Made by a program: the position numbers and the translations under genes. Below the pieces are notes generated by a model. The model worked only from the letters and a program-made list of their open reading frames with translations. It was not told the origin of the DNA and did not search any database. Of a stretch of 63,338 nt of DNA, positions 48,729 through 62,808 are shown piece after piece; position 1 is the first letter of the stretch; each line of letters begins with the position of its first letter. The stretch spans positions 1 through 63,338 of the forward strand of contig NZ_LZKU01000053.1 in the NCBI RefSeq assembly GCF_001672975.1, in the 5' to 3' direction. The DNA comes from Mycobacterium sp. 1465703.0 (lineage in GTDB: Bacteria > Actinomycetota > Actinomycetes > Mycobacteriales > Mycobacteriaceae).

Positions 48729-49877
48729 TCAGGGGCTGACGGCGAGGAACACGTAGGCGGCCAGGATCACCAGATGCACCTCGCCCTGCAGGCGGGTGGC
48801 CCGCCCGGGCACCACCGTCAGCACGCTGATTACGACGGTCAGCGCGAGTAACACCAGCTGGATGGCGCCAAGGCCGAGCACCAGCGGCCCCTCGAGCCAG
48901 ATCGAGGCCAGCGCGATCGCGGGGATGGTGAGCCCGATGCTGGCCATCGCCGAGCCGTAGGCCAGGTTCAGGCTGATCTGGATGCGTCCTTGCCGCGCGG
49001 CACGCACCGCCGCGACCGTCTCGGGCAGCAGCACCAGCGCCGCGATGATCACCCCCACGAACGACTGCGGGAAGCCGGCGACGGTCACCGCCTTCTCGAC
49101 GGCCGGGGACTCCTCCTCGGCCAGGCCCACTACTGCCACCAGGGCGCCAAGCATCAGCCCGAGGCTGGTCAGCGCCGCGCGGGTGGTCGGCGGCTCCGCG
49201 TGGCTCTCGTCGGTGAACAGGCTTTTTTGGCCCTTCTGCGCGATCGGCAGGAAGAAGTCGCGATGCCGCACCGTCTGGGTGAACACGAACACCAGATAGA
49301 GCAGCAGCGAGGCCACCGCGGCGAAGGCGAGCTGCCCGGGTGAGAACTCCTTGCCCACGGTCGTCGTGGTGAACGCGGGCAGCACCAGGCTCAGCGTCGC
49401 CAGCGTGGTCAGCGTGGCCAGCGCGGCGCCGCTGCCCTCGGCGTTGAACAGGGTTACGCCATAGCGCCGGGAACCGAGCAGCAGCGACAATCCGGCGGTT
49501 CCGTTGGTGGTGATCATCAGCGCGGCGAACGCCGTGTCCCTGGCCAGCGTCGCCGTCTCGTTGCCCCCGGAAGCCATCAGCTCGACGATCAGGGCCACCT
49601 CGATGACGGTCACCGCGGCCGCGAGCACCAACGACCCGAACGGCTCACCTACCCGGTGTGCAACCACCTCCGCGTGGTGCACTGCGGCGACCACCGCACC
49701 GACCAGGAACAGCGCCGCCACCCCGACCAGCACCGGTCCCAGCCGTTCGCCCCAGATGAACGCCAGCACGACGACGGAAAGCACCGGCACGACGACGTTC
49801 CAGGACAGCCATTTCGACATCGCCCGCCATTCTTGTCGAAGCGAGGGGGCCGCGCCTGTGGAAGTGAGCGTAGACAC
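48729..49877 (-). CDS. chaA: Calcium/proton (cation) antiporter ChaA family
   Basis: A 382-residue membrane antiporter with about eleven hydrophobic segments. Two internally related CaCA-type segments occur, one around GSLVLAAAVTVIEVALIVELMA and one around FVGVIIAALVLLPETVAAVRAA (both split here), each with the conserved Glu. Expected to exchange Ca2+ or Na+ for H+. The GTG at 49877 is used; an ATG at 49820 (MSKWLSW) is possible. Convergent with bcp (3 bases between stops) and downstream of hisI on the other side? No: hisI lies upstream on the same strand (starts 50261, ends 49914). Confidence 0.92.
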   Translation of the reverse strand: MSTLTSTGAAPSLRQEWRAMSKWLSWNVVVPVLSVVVLAFIWGERLGPVLVGVAALFLVGAVVAAVHHAEVVAHRVGEPFGSLVLAAAVTVIEVALIVELMASGGNETATLARDTAFAALMITTNGTAGLSLLLGSRRYGVTLFNAEGSGAALATLTTLATLSLVLPAFTTTTVGKEFSPGQLAFAAVASLLLYLVFVFTQTVRHRDFFLPIAQKGQKSLFTDESHAEPPTTRAALTSLGLMLGALVAVVGLAEEESPAVEKAVTVAGFPQSFVGVIIAALVLLPETVAAVRAARQGRIQISLNLAYGSAMASIGLTIPAIALASIWLEGPLVLGLGAIQLVLLALTVVISVLTVVPGRATRLQGEVHLVILAAYVFLAVSP

Positions 49878-49913
49878 GCTGGCGCGGGTTCACGCACCGC
49901 TGTGCTGGGCGGG

Positions 49914-50261
49914 TCAGCGCTCCGGTTGCAGCAACACGTCGGCGTCGAAGCAGCTGTGGTCGCCGGTATGGCAGGCGCCACCGACCTGATCGACGGTCAG
50001 CAGCACGGTGTCGCCGTCGCAGTCCAGTCGCACCGAGTGGACGTACTGGGTGTGACCGGACGTCGCTCCCTTGATCCACTGCTGGCCACGAGACCGCGAA
50101 TAGTACGTCGCCTCACGGGTTTCCAGGGTGCGGGCCAGCGCCGCGTCGTCCATCCAGGCGACCATCAGCACGTCGCCGCTGCCCCGCTCCTGCACGACGG
50201 CGGCGAACAGGCCGTCGGCATTACGCTTCAGCCGCGCGGCGATCTGCGGGTCAAGCGTCAT
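49914..50261 (-). CDS. hisI: Phosphoribosyl-AMP cyclohydrolase
   Basis: A 115-residue metal-dependent enzyme opening the ring of phosphoribosyl-AMP in histidine synthesis. [40 protein letters not shown] and [12 protein letters not shown] hold the Asp/Cys metal sites. The ATG at 50261 overlaps the hisF stop (ATGA). Same length as Rv1606. Last gene of the his operon in this window. Confidence 0.97.
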   Translation of the reverse strand: MTLDPQIAARLKRNADGLFAAVVQERGSGDVLMVAWMDDAALARTLETREATYYSRSRGQQWIKGATSGHTQYVHSVRLDCDGDTVLLTVDQVGGACHTGDHSCFDADVLLQPER

Positions 50262-51055
50262 CGCGCCATCCTTACCGCGATTCCCGCCTTGGCCATGGCG
50301 GCCTTCACCTGACCGATGGTCAGCTCGCGGAAGTGGAACACGCTGGCCGCCAGCACCGCGTCGGCCCCGGCGGCGATCGCGGGCGCGAAGTGTTCGGCCG
50401 CCCCGGCGCCGCCGCTCGCGATGACCGGCACCGTGACCGCCGAGCGCACCGCTTGCAGCATCTCCAGGTCGAATCCGGCTTTGGTGCCGTCGGCGTCCAT
50501 CGAGTTCAGCAGGATCTCGCCCACACCCAAATCGGCTCCGCGCGAAGCCCACTCGACCGCATCGAGCCCGGTGCCGCGGCGGCCGCCATGGGTGGTGACC
50601 TCCCAGCCCGATGGTGTCGGCACGGAACCCGCGGGCACCGTGCGGGCATCGACGGACAGCACGATGCACTGGGAACCGAACTGCCGCGCCATCTCGGCCA
50701 GCAGCTCGGGCCGGGCGATCGCCGCGGTGTTGATGGAGACCTTGTCGGCCCCGGCACGCAGCAATACGTCGACGTCGGCCACGGTGCGCACCCCGCCGCC
50801 GACGGTCAGCGGGATGAAGACCTGCTCGGCGGTGCGCCGCACCACCTCGAGCATGGTGGCCCGTCCCGATGACGACGCGGTCACGTCGAGAAAGGTGAGC
50901 TCGTCGGCGCCTTCGGCGTCATAGGCGGCCGCCAGTTCCACCGGATCGCCTGCGTCGCGCAGGTTTTCGAAGTTGACCCCCTTGACCACCCGGCCGCCGT
51001 CGACGTCCAGGCACGGGATCACCCGTACCGCCAGACCGTTGCGATGGGAAGGCAT
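50258..51055 (-). CDS. hisF: Imidazole glycerol phosphate synthase, cyclase subunit
   Basis: A 265-residue TIM barrel that, with HisH-supplied ammonia, makes imidazole glycerol phosphate and [22 protein letters not shown] holds the first catalytic Asp, and the second lies in [14 protein letters not shown]; phosphate loops are GGGVRT and ASGGAG. ATG at 51055 ([10 protein letters not shown]) with GGAGG upstream. It starts one base after the impA stop. Confidence 0.97.
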   Translation of the reverse strand: MPSHRNGLAVRVIPCLDVDGGRVVKGVNFENLRDAGDPVELAAAYDAEGADELTFLDVTASSSGRATMLEVVRRTAEQVFIPLTVGGGVRTVADVDVLLRAGADKVSINTAAIARPELLAEMARQFGSQCIVLSVDARTVPAGSVPTPSGWEVTTHGGRRGTGLDAVEWASRGADLGVGEILLNSMDADGTKAGFDLEMLQAVRSAVTVPVIASGGAGAAEHFAPAIAAGADAVLAASVFHFRELTIGQVKAAMAKAGIAVRMAR

Positions 51056-51056
51056 T

Positions 51057-51857
51057 TCAGTAGTCCTCCGGGCGGCCTGTGTTGCGCAGGAGTTCGAGGA
51101 TCTCGGCGTGCGCGGCAGGACCGGCAGCCAGCGCGGAATCCGACGAGGGAGTCCATGGCTCACCGGCCAAGTCGGTGACCACACCGCCGGCGGCTCGCAC
51201 CAGCGCGACCCCGGCCGCGTGGTCCCACACATGGCCACCGAAACTTATTGCCGCGCCGAGTATTCCGTCGGCAACAAAGGCGAGGTCGAGGCCGGTGGAG
51301 CCGTGCATGCGCAACCGCGACGAAACCCTGCTGAGGTTTTCCAGCACCGCGATTCGGTAGCGCCCGGGGAACCGGCCCCGCGCGTCCGCGCTGAACGATC
51401 CGGCCCCTACCAGGGTGTCGGCCAGGTCGATGGAGGCCAGCGGTGGCTGCGGCACCCCGTTTTTGCGCAACGGGCCGCCCGCCACGGCGGTGTAGCGCTG
51501 CCCGAAGAAGGGCAACCAGGTCAGTCCGGCCACCGGGTCGCCGTGGTGCAGCAGGCCGAGCAAGATCCCGGCCATCGGTGATCCGGCCGCGTAGTTGAAG
51601 GTGCCGTCGACGGGATCCAATACCCATACCCAGGCCGAGTCGACGGCCGAACCGCCGAATTCCTCGCCGTGTACCCCGATCCCGGTGGACTCGACGAGCG
51701 CGGCAACCACCTGACGCTCGATTGCGAGGTCGACGTCGGTGGCGAAGTCGTTGCCTTTCTTGCGGACCGCGGAATCGGCGCGGTGACCGGCAAGAAAAGG
51801 CTCGGTCGCGTCGTCGAGGATCGCCGACGCCTGCGCCACCAGCGTGTCCACATCCAT
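51057..51857 (-). CDS. impA: Inositol monophosphatase-family phosphatase
   Basis: A 266-residue Mg-dependent phosphatase. HGEEFG and [15 protein letters not shown] are the metal-binding motifs, and [16 protein letters not shown] the C-terminal signature. Its place inside the his operon raises the question of histidinol-phosphate phosphatase activity, but in M. tuberculosis this gene (Rv1604) is called impA and the phosphatase HisN is encoded elsewhere. Inositol is used for phosphatidylinositol mannosides and mycothiol. ATG at 51857, six bases after hisA. Confidence 0.93.
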   Translation of the reverse strand: MDVDTLVAQASAILDDATEPFLAGHRADSAVRKKGNDFATDVDLAIERQVVAALVESTGIGVHGEEFGGSAVDSAWVWVLDPVDGTFNYAAGSPMAGILLGLLHHGDPVAGLTWLPFFGQRYTAVAGGPLRKNGVPQPPLASIDLADTLVGAGSFSADARGRFPGRYRIAVLENLSRVSSRLRMHGSTGLDLAFVADGILGAAISFGGHVWDHAAGVALVRAAGGVVTDLAGEPWTPSSDSALAAGPAAHAEILELLRNTGRPEDY

Positions 51858-51863
51858 GCGGTT

Positions 51864-52595
51864 CTACTCCGCCACCGCGGCCAGCGCCTGCGGCAGAGTG
51901 AATCGCCGGGCGTAGAGGGCCTTGCCGACGATGGCGCCTTCGACCCCGCGGTCGGTGAGGGTGGCGATGGCGCGCAGATCGTCGAGGCTGGATACCCCGC
52001 CGGAAGCGATCACCGGGGCGTCGGTGCGGTCGGCGACGGCCGACAGCAAGTCGAGGTTAGGACCGCCCAGTGTGCCGTCCTTGGTCACGTCGGTGACCAC
52101 GAACCGCGAACATCCTTGCCCGTCAAGGCGTTCCAGCACTTCCCACAGGTCGCCGCCATCGGTTTCCCAGCCCCGCCCCCGCAGCCGGTGCGCACCGTCG
52201 ACGATTTGGACGTCCAGGCCCACGGCGACCTTGTCGCCGTGCTCACCGATCGCCCGGGCGCACCACTGCGGGTTCTCCAGGGCCGCCGTGCCCAGGTTCA
52301 CCCGGGCGCAGCCGGTGGCCAGGGCGGCGGCCAGCGAATCGTCGTCGCGGATCCCGCCGGACAGCTCCACCTGCACGTCGAGCTTGCCGACCACCTCGGC
52401 CAGCAGTTCGCGGTTCGAACCGCGCCCGAACGCCGCGTCCAGGTCGACCAGGTGGACCCATTGGGCGCCGTCGCGTTGCCAGCCCAGCGCGGCGTCCAGC
52501 GCTGAGCCGTATTCGGTTTCACTGCCCGCCTTGCCCTGCACCAAACGCACGGCACGGCCGTCGACCACGTCGACCGCGGGCAACAAGATCAACAC
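51864..52595 (-). CDS. hisA: Phosphoribosyl isomerase A (HisA, probable bifunctional PriA)
   Basis: A 243-residue TIM barrel isomerising ProFAR in histidine synthesis. In actinobacteria lacking trpF the same enzyme (PriA) also isomerises phosphoribosyl-anthranilate; the trp genes here lack trpF, which supports that. [18 protein letters not shown] carries the first catalytic Asp, [14 protein letters not shown] the second, and [11 protein letters not shown] the phosphate site. GTG at 52595 follows AGGAGGGAAT; an upstream extension to 52688 has no support. Confidence 0.96.
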   Translation of the reverse strand: MLILLPAVDVVDGRAVRLVQGKAGSETEYGSALDAALGWQRDGAQWVHLVDLDAAFGRGSNRELLAEVVGKLDVQVELSGGIRDDDSLAAALATGCARVNLGTAALENPQWCARAIGEHGDKVAVGLDVQIVDGAHRLRGRGWETDGGDLWEVLERLDGQGCSRFVVTDVTKDGTLGGPNLDLLSAVADRTDAPVIASGGVSSLDDLRAIATLTDRGVEGAIVGKALYARRFTLPQALAAVAE

Positions 52596-52677
52596 ATTCC
52601 CTCCTGTGTGCCGAGACTGCACCGGGTTACCTGCATCGTCGGCTGTTGCTTGCCAGAAAGCGCTTTCGCGGGGTCCG

Positions 52678-53294
52678 TCACAATCCACGGACCCAATTGT
52701 TCAGCACGGCCGCGCCGGCGTCCCCGCTCTTCTCCGGGTGAAATTGGGTGGCGGACAGCGGCCCGTCTTCGACCGCGGCTAGAAACGGGCCTTCATGGAC
52801 GGCCCAGGTCAGCACCGCATCGGGCGAACCATCCCACCGCTGCGCGGCATAGGAGTGCACGAAGTAGAACCGGGTATCGGCATCGAGCCCGTTGAACAAG
52901 ACTGTGCCGGGCCCGGATTCGACGACATTCCAGCCCATGTGCGGAATGACGGGCGCCTGCAGTCGGGTGACGGACCCCGGCCATTGCCCGCATCCGGTGG
53001 TTTCGACACTGAATTCGACGCCGCGGCTGAACAGGATCTGCATCCCGACGCAGACGCCGAGCACCGGGCGCCCGGCGGCGACCCGCTCGGCGATGATGCG
53101 GTCCCCGCCGATCTTGCGCAGCCCGGCCATGCAGGCCTCGAAGGCACCGACGCCGGGCACCACCAGTCCGTCGGCGGCGGCCGCGGCATCGGCGTCGCCG
53201 GTCACCTCGACCGACGCACCGACCCGCTCCAGCGCACGCTGAGCCGACCGCAGGTTGCCCGAGCCGTAATCCAGGACAACAACAGATTTGCCTG

Positions 53295-53298
<4 letters not shown>
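52678..53298 (-). CDS. hisH: Imidazole glycerol phosphate synthase, glutamine amidotransferase subunit
   Basis: A 206-residue class I amidotransferase supplying ammonia to His[11 protein letters not shown] opens it; the nucleophile is in [12 protein letters not shown] and the catalytic His and Glu are in [17 protein letters not shown] at 53298 overlaps the hisB stop as GTGA. It ends 82 bases before hisA starts. Confidence 0.97.
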
Positions 53299-56397
<3,099 letters not shown>

Positions 56398-56483
56398 TGT
56401 CCCAGAGGAACTCAAGTCGATTTCCGACCGGTACAGTGCCGGTATCGAGGCCGTACCCCGCGTTGCCGACCCAGGGAGCCGTC

Positions 56484-56897
56484 ATGTCCGCCAAGGATCA
56501 CCCGAACAATGCGCCGGGCGTCCCGATGGTCTTCCCGCCCTGGTTTGAGCGTTTTCAGATCAAATACGTCAACCCGGCGCTGAAGCCGATCGCGCGGTAC
56601 CTGCCCGGGACCGCGACGATCAAGCACCGAGGCCGCACCTCCGGTAAGCCCTACCAGACGATCGTGACCGCGTACCGCAAGGGCAACACGCTGGCGATCG
56701 CGCTGGGTCACGGCAAAACCAACTGGGTGAAGAACGTGCTGGCCGCCGGGGAGGCGGACGTGGAATTCAGCCGCAACCGGACGGTACACGTGATCAACCC
56801 GCGGATTCTTCCGGCCGGCTCCGACGGGGACGGCCTGCCGGGGTTGGCACGCGTACAGCTGCGCCGGATAGGGGTGTTCGTCGCCGACATCGCCTGA
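56484..56897 (+). CDS. Nitroreductase-type deazaflavin(F420)-dependent oxidoreductase family protein
   Basis: A 137-residue split-beta-barrel protein of the family including Ddn of M. tuberculosis; counterpart of Rv1598c. TIKHRGRTSGKPYQTIVTA and LAIALGHGKTNWVKNVLAAG are the family's cofactor-binding segments. It probably uses F420 or a related flavin; the substrate is unknown. ATG at 56484 follows CCCAGGGAGCC, a good ribosome-binding site. Divergent from hisD, with 86 bases between. Confidence 0.88.
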   Translation: MSAKDHPNNAPGVPMVFPPWFERFQIKYVNPALKPIARYLPGTATIKHRGRTSGKPYQTIVTAYRKGNTLAIALGHGKTNWVKNVLAAGEADVEFSRNRTVHVINPRILPAGSDGDGLPGLARVQLRRIGVFVADIA

Positions 56898-57047
56898 GCC
56901 ACCCAGACGCAGGGGCCGCTTCGAGTGCGCGCTGCTGGCGCTGAGTGTGCGTCCAGGGCGGCGACACGCCGAGAAACCCCGCCCAGGATTCACACTCGTC
57001 ACCCACGATGCACACCCCGCCGCCCGTCGCTGAAACCCCGCCGCCAT

Positions 57048-57908
57048 CTACATATCGAGGCCGATGTCGAGCACCCGCACCGAATGGGTCAGCGCGCCGA
57101 CGGCCAGGTAGTCGACCCCGGTCGCGGCGTAGGCCGCCGCGTTCTCCAGGCCGAGACCGCCCGAGGACTCGAGCAGCACGGCAGGTGCGCGCGCGTCGCG
57201 GCGCTGCGCGGCCATCTGCGTCTGCCACACCGGGAAGTTGTCCAGCAGGATCAGTTCGGGCTTTTCCGGCAGCACCTCGTCCAGCTGCTCGAGTGAATCC
57301 ACTTCCACCTCGCACGGCAGATCCGGTGCCGCTTCGCGCACCGCCCGCAGCGCCTCGACCACCGACCCCGCGGCCACCACGTGGTTGTCCTTGATCAGCG
57401 CCGCGTCGCCGAGCCCGAGCCGGTGATTCACCCCGCCACCGACCCGGACCGCGTATTTCTGCAGAGCCCGCAGCCCGGGCAACGTTTTGCGGGTATCGCG
57501 CACCTTGGCTTTGGTGCCGTGCACGGCGTCCACCCAGTGCGCGGTCGTGGTGGCGATCCCGGACAGGTGGCAGATCAGGTTCAGCATGGTGCGCTCGGCG
57601 GTCAACAAGCCGCGGGTTTCGGCTCGCAGCGTGAGCAACGGCTGGCCCGGCTGCAGTCGGGCACCGTCCTCGACGCGGTCGACCACTTCGTAACCGCGCG
57701 CGCCGAGCACCTCGTCGAGCACCAGCAGTGCGATGTCGATGCCGGCGATCACCCCCGGCTCGCGGGGCACCATGGAGGCGGTCGCCACCGCCTCGGCGGG
57801 CACCGTCGCCAACGTGGTGACGTCGGGTCCGTAGCGCAGGTCCTCGACCAGGCCGCGCCGAATCGTTTCGCGGGCGGCACTCAGTTCAACGTCGGACATC
57901 GAGGTCAT
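57048..57908 (-). CDS. nadC: Nicotinate-nucleotide pyrophosphorylase (quinolinate phosphoribosyltransferase)
   Basis: A 286-residue enzyme turning quinolinate and PRPP into nicotinate mononucleotide. DLRYGPDVTTLATVP, TRKTLPGLRALQKYAV, HRLGLGDAALIKDNHV and ESSGGLGLENAAAYA are conserved active-site segments. ATG at 57908 overlaps the nadB stop (ATGA). Third gene of nadABC. Confidence 0.97.
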   Translation of the reverse strand: MTSMSDVELSAARETIRRGLVEDLRYGPDVTTLATVPAEAVATASMVPREPGVIAGIDIALLVLDEVLGARGYEVVDRVEDGARLQPGQPLLTLRAETRGLLTAERTMLNLICHLSGIATTTAHWVDAVHGTKAKVRDTRKTLPGLRALQKYAVRVGGGVNHRLGLGDAALIKDNHVVAAGSVVEALRAVREAAPDLPCEVEVDSLEQLDEVLPEKPELILLDNFPVWQTQMAAQRRDARAPAVLLESSGGLGLENAAAYAATGVDYLAVGALTHSVRVLDIGLDM

Positions 57909-59481
57909 ACGACCGCCGCCAGCGCCTCCACCAGCACCTCATCCTGATCGCCGGCCAGTCGCAGCACGTTGCTGCGCCCCTGTTCGGACGCGATCTGCGG
58001 AAATTCCGCGCGATGATGGCAGCCCCGGCTCTCCTGACGGGCCAGGGCGGCGGCGGTGACCGCGCGGGCGGCGACGGCCAGTGCGACATCCTCGAAATCA
58101 CGGCGGCCGGACACCGGGCGGATCTGCGCCCGCGACAGCGTGGCGGTCAACCGGGTCAGCCCGGCGGCATCGCGCACCACCGAAGCGTCCCGGCTCATCG
58201 CGCGTTGCAGTTCGCAACGCGCGGGCGCGGTGTGGACGACCGCCTCGGGGGCGACCGCGCGCACTCGCCCGGTGGCTGCCGCGTGCGCGGCCGCCGCTTT
58301 GCCGGCACGCCCACCGACCACCAGACCTTCCAGCAGGCTGTTGGACGCCAGCCGATTGGCGCCGTGCAGCCCGGTGCGCGCCACCTCACCCGCGGCGAAC
58401 AACCCCGGCAGCTCGGTTTGGCCGTACACGTCGGTGACGATGCCGCCGCAGCTGTAATGCGCCCCGGGGACGACCGGAATGGGTTGGCGGACCGGATCGA
58501 TGCCGGCGGCCCGGCACGCGGCCGTCACGGTCGGGAACCGGTTGGCGAAATCGCCGATGTGGCGCGCATCGAGGAAGACACAGGCATCACCGGTGGCCTT
58601 CAGCCGCGCATCGATCGCGGCGGCGACGACGTCGCGCGGCGCCAGATCCCCCATCGGGTGAACACCGGCTGTCACCGAATCGCCTTGAGAGTCAATCAGT
58701 TTCGCGCCTTCGCCGCGGATGGCCTCGGTGACCAGCGGACGCCGGCCGCTGGCGGCGTCGGCGGCGAACAGCATCGTGGGGTGGAACTGGATGAACTCGA
58801 GGTCACTGACCGCGACGCCGGCCCACAAGCCCAGCGCGATGCCGTCGCCGGTGGAGCCCTCCGGGTTGGTGGTCGCGTTGTACAGGTGCCCGAGGCCGCC
58901 GGAGGCCAGGATCACCGAAGGCGCGCTGATGATTCCGTATCCGTCCGGATTGCCGACCAGGACGCCGGTCACGGCGGCGCCGTCGTGCAGAACCCGCAAC
59001 GCCACATGGCCGGTGCGGATGTCCAGTGTGCGGGCAGCGTGATCGAGGGCACGCTGCACCTCTGCGCCGGTGGCGTCGCCGCCGGCGTGCACGATGCGCC
59101 GCCGGGAGTGGCCACCTTCGCGGGTCAGCGCCCACTTGCCGGGTGCGGATTCGTCGAACCGGGCTCCGTCGCCGACCAATTCAGCGACCGCCGCGTACCC
59201 GTCGGCCACGATCGAGTAGACCGCCTGGGGATCGCACAGCCCGGCGCCCGCGACCACTGTGTCGGCGACGTGGGCCTCCACCGAGTCGTCATTGTCCGGC
59301 AGCACCACCGCGATGCCGCCCTGCGCGTAGTGGGTGGCCGTTGCCCCGCGGGCCTGATCGGCCTTGCTCAGCACGACGACACGGCGGCCGGCGCGGTGCG
59401 CGGCCAGCGCGGCGGCCAATCCCGCGACGCCGGTGCCCACGACGACGACGTCGGCGCTGTGCGTCCACTGGGGACGGGCGG

Positions 59482-59485
<4 letters not shown>
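57905..59485 (-). CDS. nadB: L-aspartate oxidase
   Basis: A 526-residue FAD enzyme oxidising aspartate to iminoaspartate. [21 protein letters not shown] binds FAD, split across residues ~13-33; [29 protein letters not shown] and [20 protein letters not shown] form the active site. ATG at 59485 overlaps the nadA stop (ATGA); the longer frame to 59845 lies over nadA. Confidence 0.97.
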
Positions 59486-60531
<1,046 letters not shown>

Positions 60532-60554
60532 GGCGGCTCCTTTCAGCCCAGGAG

Positions 60555-60577
60555 GTTTTCGACTTATAATCGAAAAC
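60555..60577. promoter_or_regulatory. NrtR-type operator overlapping a -10 box in the nadA-nrtR intergenic region
   Basis: GTTTTCGA (60555-60562) and TCGAAAAC (60570-60577) are perfect 8-base inverted arms around CTTATAA. TATAAT (60565-60570) lies inside and ends seven bases before the nrtR ATG at 60578. The site lies between nadABC and a Nudix-type regulator known to repress nad genes, so it is the likely binding site and would block nrtR transcription and probably nadA. Confidence 0.75.
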
Positions 60578-61303
60578 ATGGCCCATGGTAGCACCGCCCA
60601 CGAAGTGCTCGCGGTCGTGTTCCAGGTTCGTGACGCGGTCGACCAGGTTACGAAGGGACGCCCCGCGGCAAAACCGCAGCTGAACGTGCTGTTATGGCAG
60701 CGCGCCCAGGATCCACAACAGGGCAAGTGGTCGCTGCCGGGCGGACAGCTGCGCAACGACGAGGACATGATCACCTCGGTCCGGCGCCAGCTGGCCGAGA
60801 AGGTCGACCTCAAAGAGCTGGCACACCTGGAACAGCTCGCCGTGTTCTCCGACCCGAACCGGGTACCGGGGCCCCGCGTGATCGCCTCCACCTTCCTGGG
60901 CCTGGTGCCCTCCCCCGCCAGCCCCGAGCTGCCGCCGGACACCCGCTGGCATCCGGTGAACTGCCTGCCGCCGATGGCCTTCGATCACGGCCAGATGGTG
61001 GACAACGCCCGCACCAGGCTGAACGCGAAACTGTCCTACACGAATATCGGATTTGCTTTGGCACCAAGGGAATTCGCGCTCTCGACGCTGCGTGACATCT
61101 ACGGCGCGGCGTTGGGCTATCAGGTCGACGCGACGAACTTGCAGCGGGTGCTGGCCCGTCGGGGCGTCATCACGGCGACCGGCACCATCGCTCAATCCGG
61201 CCGCAGCGGCGGACGGCCGGCCGCGCTGTACCGGTTCACCGACGCGGCGCTGCGGGTCACCGACGAGTTCGCCGCGCTCAGGCCGCCGGGGCTGCCAGGT
61301 TAA
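60578..61303 (+). CDS. nrtR: Nudix-related transcriptional regulator of NAD synthesis
   Basis: A 241-residue protein: N-terminal Nudix-like domain (~10-150) and C-terminal winged-helix domain (~155-235). The Nudix box is degenerate ([20 protein letters not shown]), as in NrtR repressors that bind rather than hydrolyse ADP-ribose-type ligands. [15 protein letters not shown] and [11 protein letters not shown] fit the DNA-binding domain. Counterpart of Rv1593c. The ATG at 60578 has no ribosome-binding site and follows a -10 box by seven bases, so the mRNA is probably leaderless. Divergent from nadABC, which it should repress when NAD precursors are plentiful. Confidence 0.9.
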   Translation: MAHGSTAHEVLAVVFQVRDAVDQVTKGRPAAKPQLNVLLWQRAQDPQQGKWSLPGGQLRNDEDMITSVRRQLAEKVDLKELAHLEQLAVFSDPNRVPGPRVIASTFLGLVPSPASPELPPDTRWHPVNCLPPMAFDHGQMVDNARTRLNAKLSYTNIGFALAPREFALSTLRDIYGAALGYQVDATNLQRVLARRGVITATGTIAQSGRSGGRPAALYRFTDAALRVTDEFAALRPPGLPG

Positions 61304-61467
61304 GCTTTGGCGACAAGCGTCCTCGGGCGACGCAAAGGGTAATCGTTCCTCAGTGGCGCGACCGACCTGGCCGGAGTGACGAGAAGTCGCTCAACAGTGC
61401 GGCGATTACGTTTTGGTTACCTGCCGTTCGTACGCGAGAATGCCGGGTGGCCACGAAGGGAGCCTCA

Positions 61468-62808
61468 ATGGCTGAGCTCGGCAACCTGGCAGGCACGCAC
61501 GGCGCGGAATGGATCGCCCGGCCGCCACACGAGGAACTGCAGCGCAAAGTACGTCCGCTGCTGCCCTCGGACGACCCGTTCTACCAGCCGCCACTGGGCT
61601 TCCAGCATGCCGCGCCCGGCACCGTGTTGCGCTCCCGCGAGGTCGAGCTGGCATTCCTCGGCCTGATCCCGCAGTCCATCAAGGCCGTTCAGCTGCTCTA
61701 CCGAACCATGGACATGAACGGCGAGCCCGAGGCCACCGCCACGACGGTGATCGTTCCCGCCGAGCGCACTCCGGGCCGGCCCTGTCCGCTGCTGTCCTAC
61801 CAGTGCGCGATCGACGCCGTCTCGTCACGGTGTTTCCCGTCCTACGCGCTGCGGCACAGGGCAAAGGCGTTTGGGGCGATCGGCCAGTTCGAGCTGTTCA
61901 TGATCGCCGCAGCCGTCGCCGAGGGCTGGGCGGTCTCGGTGCCCGACCACGAAGGCCTGCGCGGCCTGTGGGGCGCGCCCTTCGAACCCGGCTACCGCGT
62001 GCTGGACGGCATTCGGGCCGCGCTGAGTTCTGAGCGTCTGGAGCTGTCCGCCCAGGCACCCATCGGATTGTGGGGATACTCCGGTGGCGGGCTGGCCAGC
62101 GCGTGGGCCGCTGAGATCTGCGCCGACTACGCGCCCGAACTGGACATCGTCGGGGCGGTGCTGGGCTCGCCCGTGGGAGACCTGGGCAACACCTTCCGCC
62201 GGCTCAACGGCAGCTTCCTGTCGGGACTGCCCGCCCTGGTGGTGGCCGCGCTCGCGCACATCTATCCCGATCTGGACCGGGTGATCCGAGAGCACAGCAA
62301 CGAGGAGGGCCGCGCGCTGCTCGACTCGCTGGAAAACATGACGACGGTGCAGGCCGTGGTACGGATGGCCGGCAAGGACATGGGCGACTACCTCGACGAG
62401 CCGCTCGAGCAGATCCTGTCGACCCCGGAAATCACGCACGTCTTCGACCACATCAAGTTGGGTGCCGCCGTTCCGACGCCACCGGTGTTGATCGTGCAGG
62501 CCGTGCACGACTACCTGATCGACGTCCATGACATCGATGCGCTCGCCGACGCGTATTCGGCCGGCGGCGCGCGGGTCACCTACCACCGCGACGCCTTCAA
62601 CGAGCACATGATGCTGCACCCGCTGTCGGCGCCGATGGCGCTGCGCTGGCTGACCGATCGCTTCGACAGCCGCCCACTGACCGATCATCTGATCCGAACA
62701 ACCTGGCCGACGATGTTCAACCCGATGACCTACGTCGGCATGGTCCGCCTGATGAAGATTGCGGCCAAGGTCGTCACCGGCCGAAAGATTCGTCGCCGTC
62801 CGCTATGA
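61468..62808 (+). CDS. Lipase/esterase of the secretory-lipase (LIP) family
   Basis: A 446-residue alpha/beta hydrolase, same length as Rv1592c. The nucleophile motif is [14 protein letters not shown] near residue 205; the acid and His lie in the C-terminal [14 protein letters not shown] and FNEHMML regions. Expected to hydrolyse acylglycerols or other esters. No clear signal peptide is seen. I chose the ATG at 61468 (MAELGNLAG) because AAGGGAGCC is right upstream; a GTG at 61447 is the alternative. Its end overlaps the convergent gene by six bases. Confidence 0.92.
   Translation: MAELGNLAGTHGAEWIARPPHEELQRKVRPLLPSDDPFYQPPLGFQHAAPGTVLRSREVELAFLGLIPQSIKAVQLLYRTMDMNGEPEATATTVIVPAERTPGRPCPLLSYQCAIDAVSSRCFPSYALRHRAKAFGAIGQFELFMIAAAVAEGWAVSVPDHEGLRGLWGAPFEPGYRVLDGIRAALSSERLELSAQAPIGLWGYSGGGLASAWAAEICADYAPELDIVGAVLGSPVGDLGNTFRRLNGSFLSGLPALVVAALAHIYPDLDRVIREHSNEEGRALLDSLENMTTVQAVVRMAGKDMGDYLDEPLEQILSTPEITHVFDHIKLGAAVPTPPVLIVQAVHDYLIDVHDIDALADAYSAGGARVTYHRDAFNEHMMLHPLSAPMALRWLTDRFDSRPLTDHLIRTTWPTMFNPMTYVGMVRLMKIAAKVVTGRKIRRRPL

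Noticed and set aside
52598..52688. N-terminal extension of hisA
   Set aside because: The GTG at 52595 has AGGAGGGAAT and matches the family start; the extension does not.
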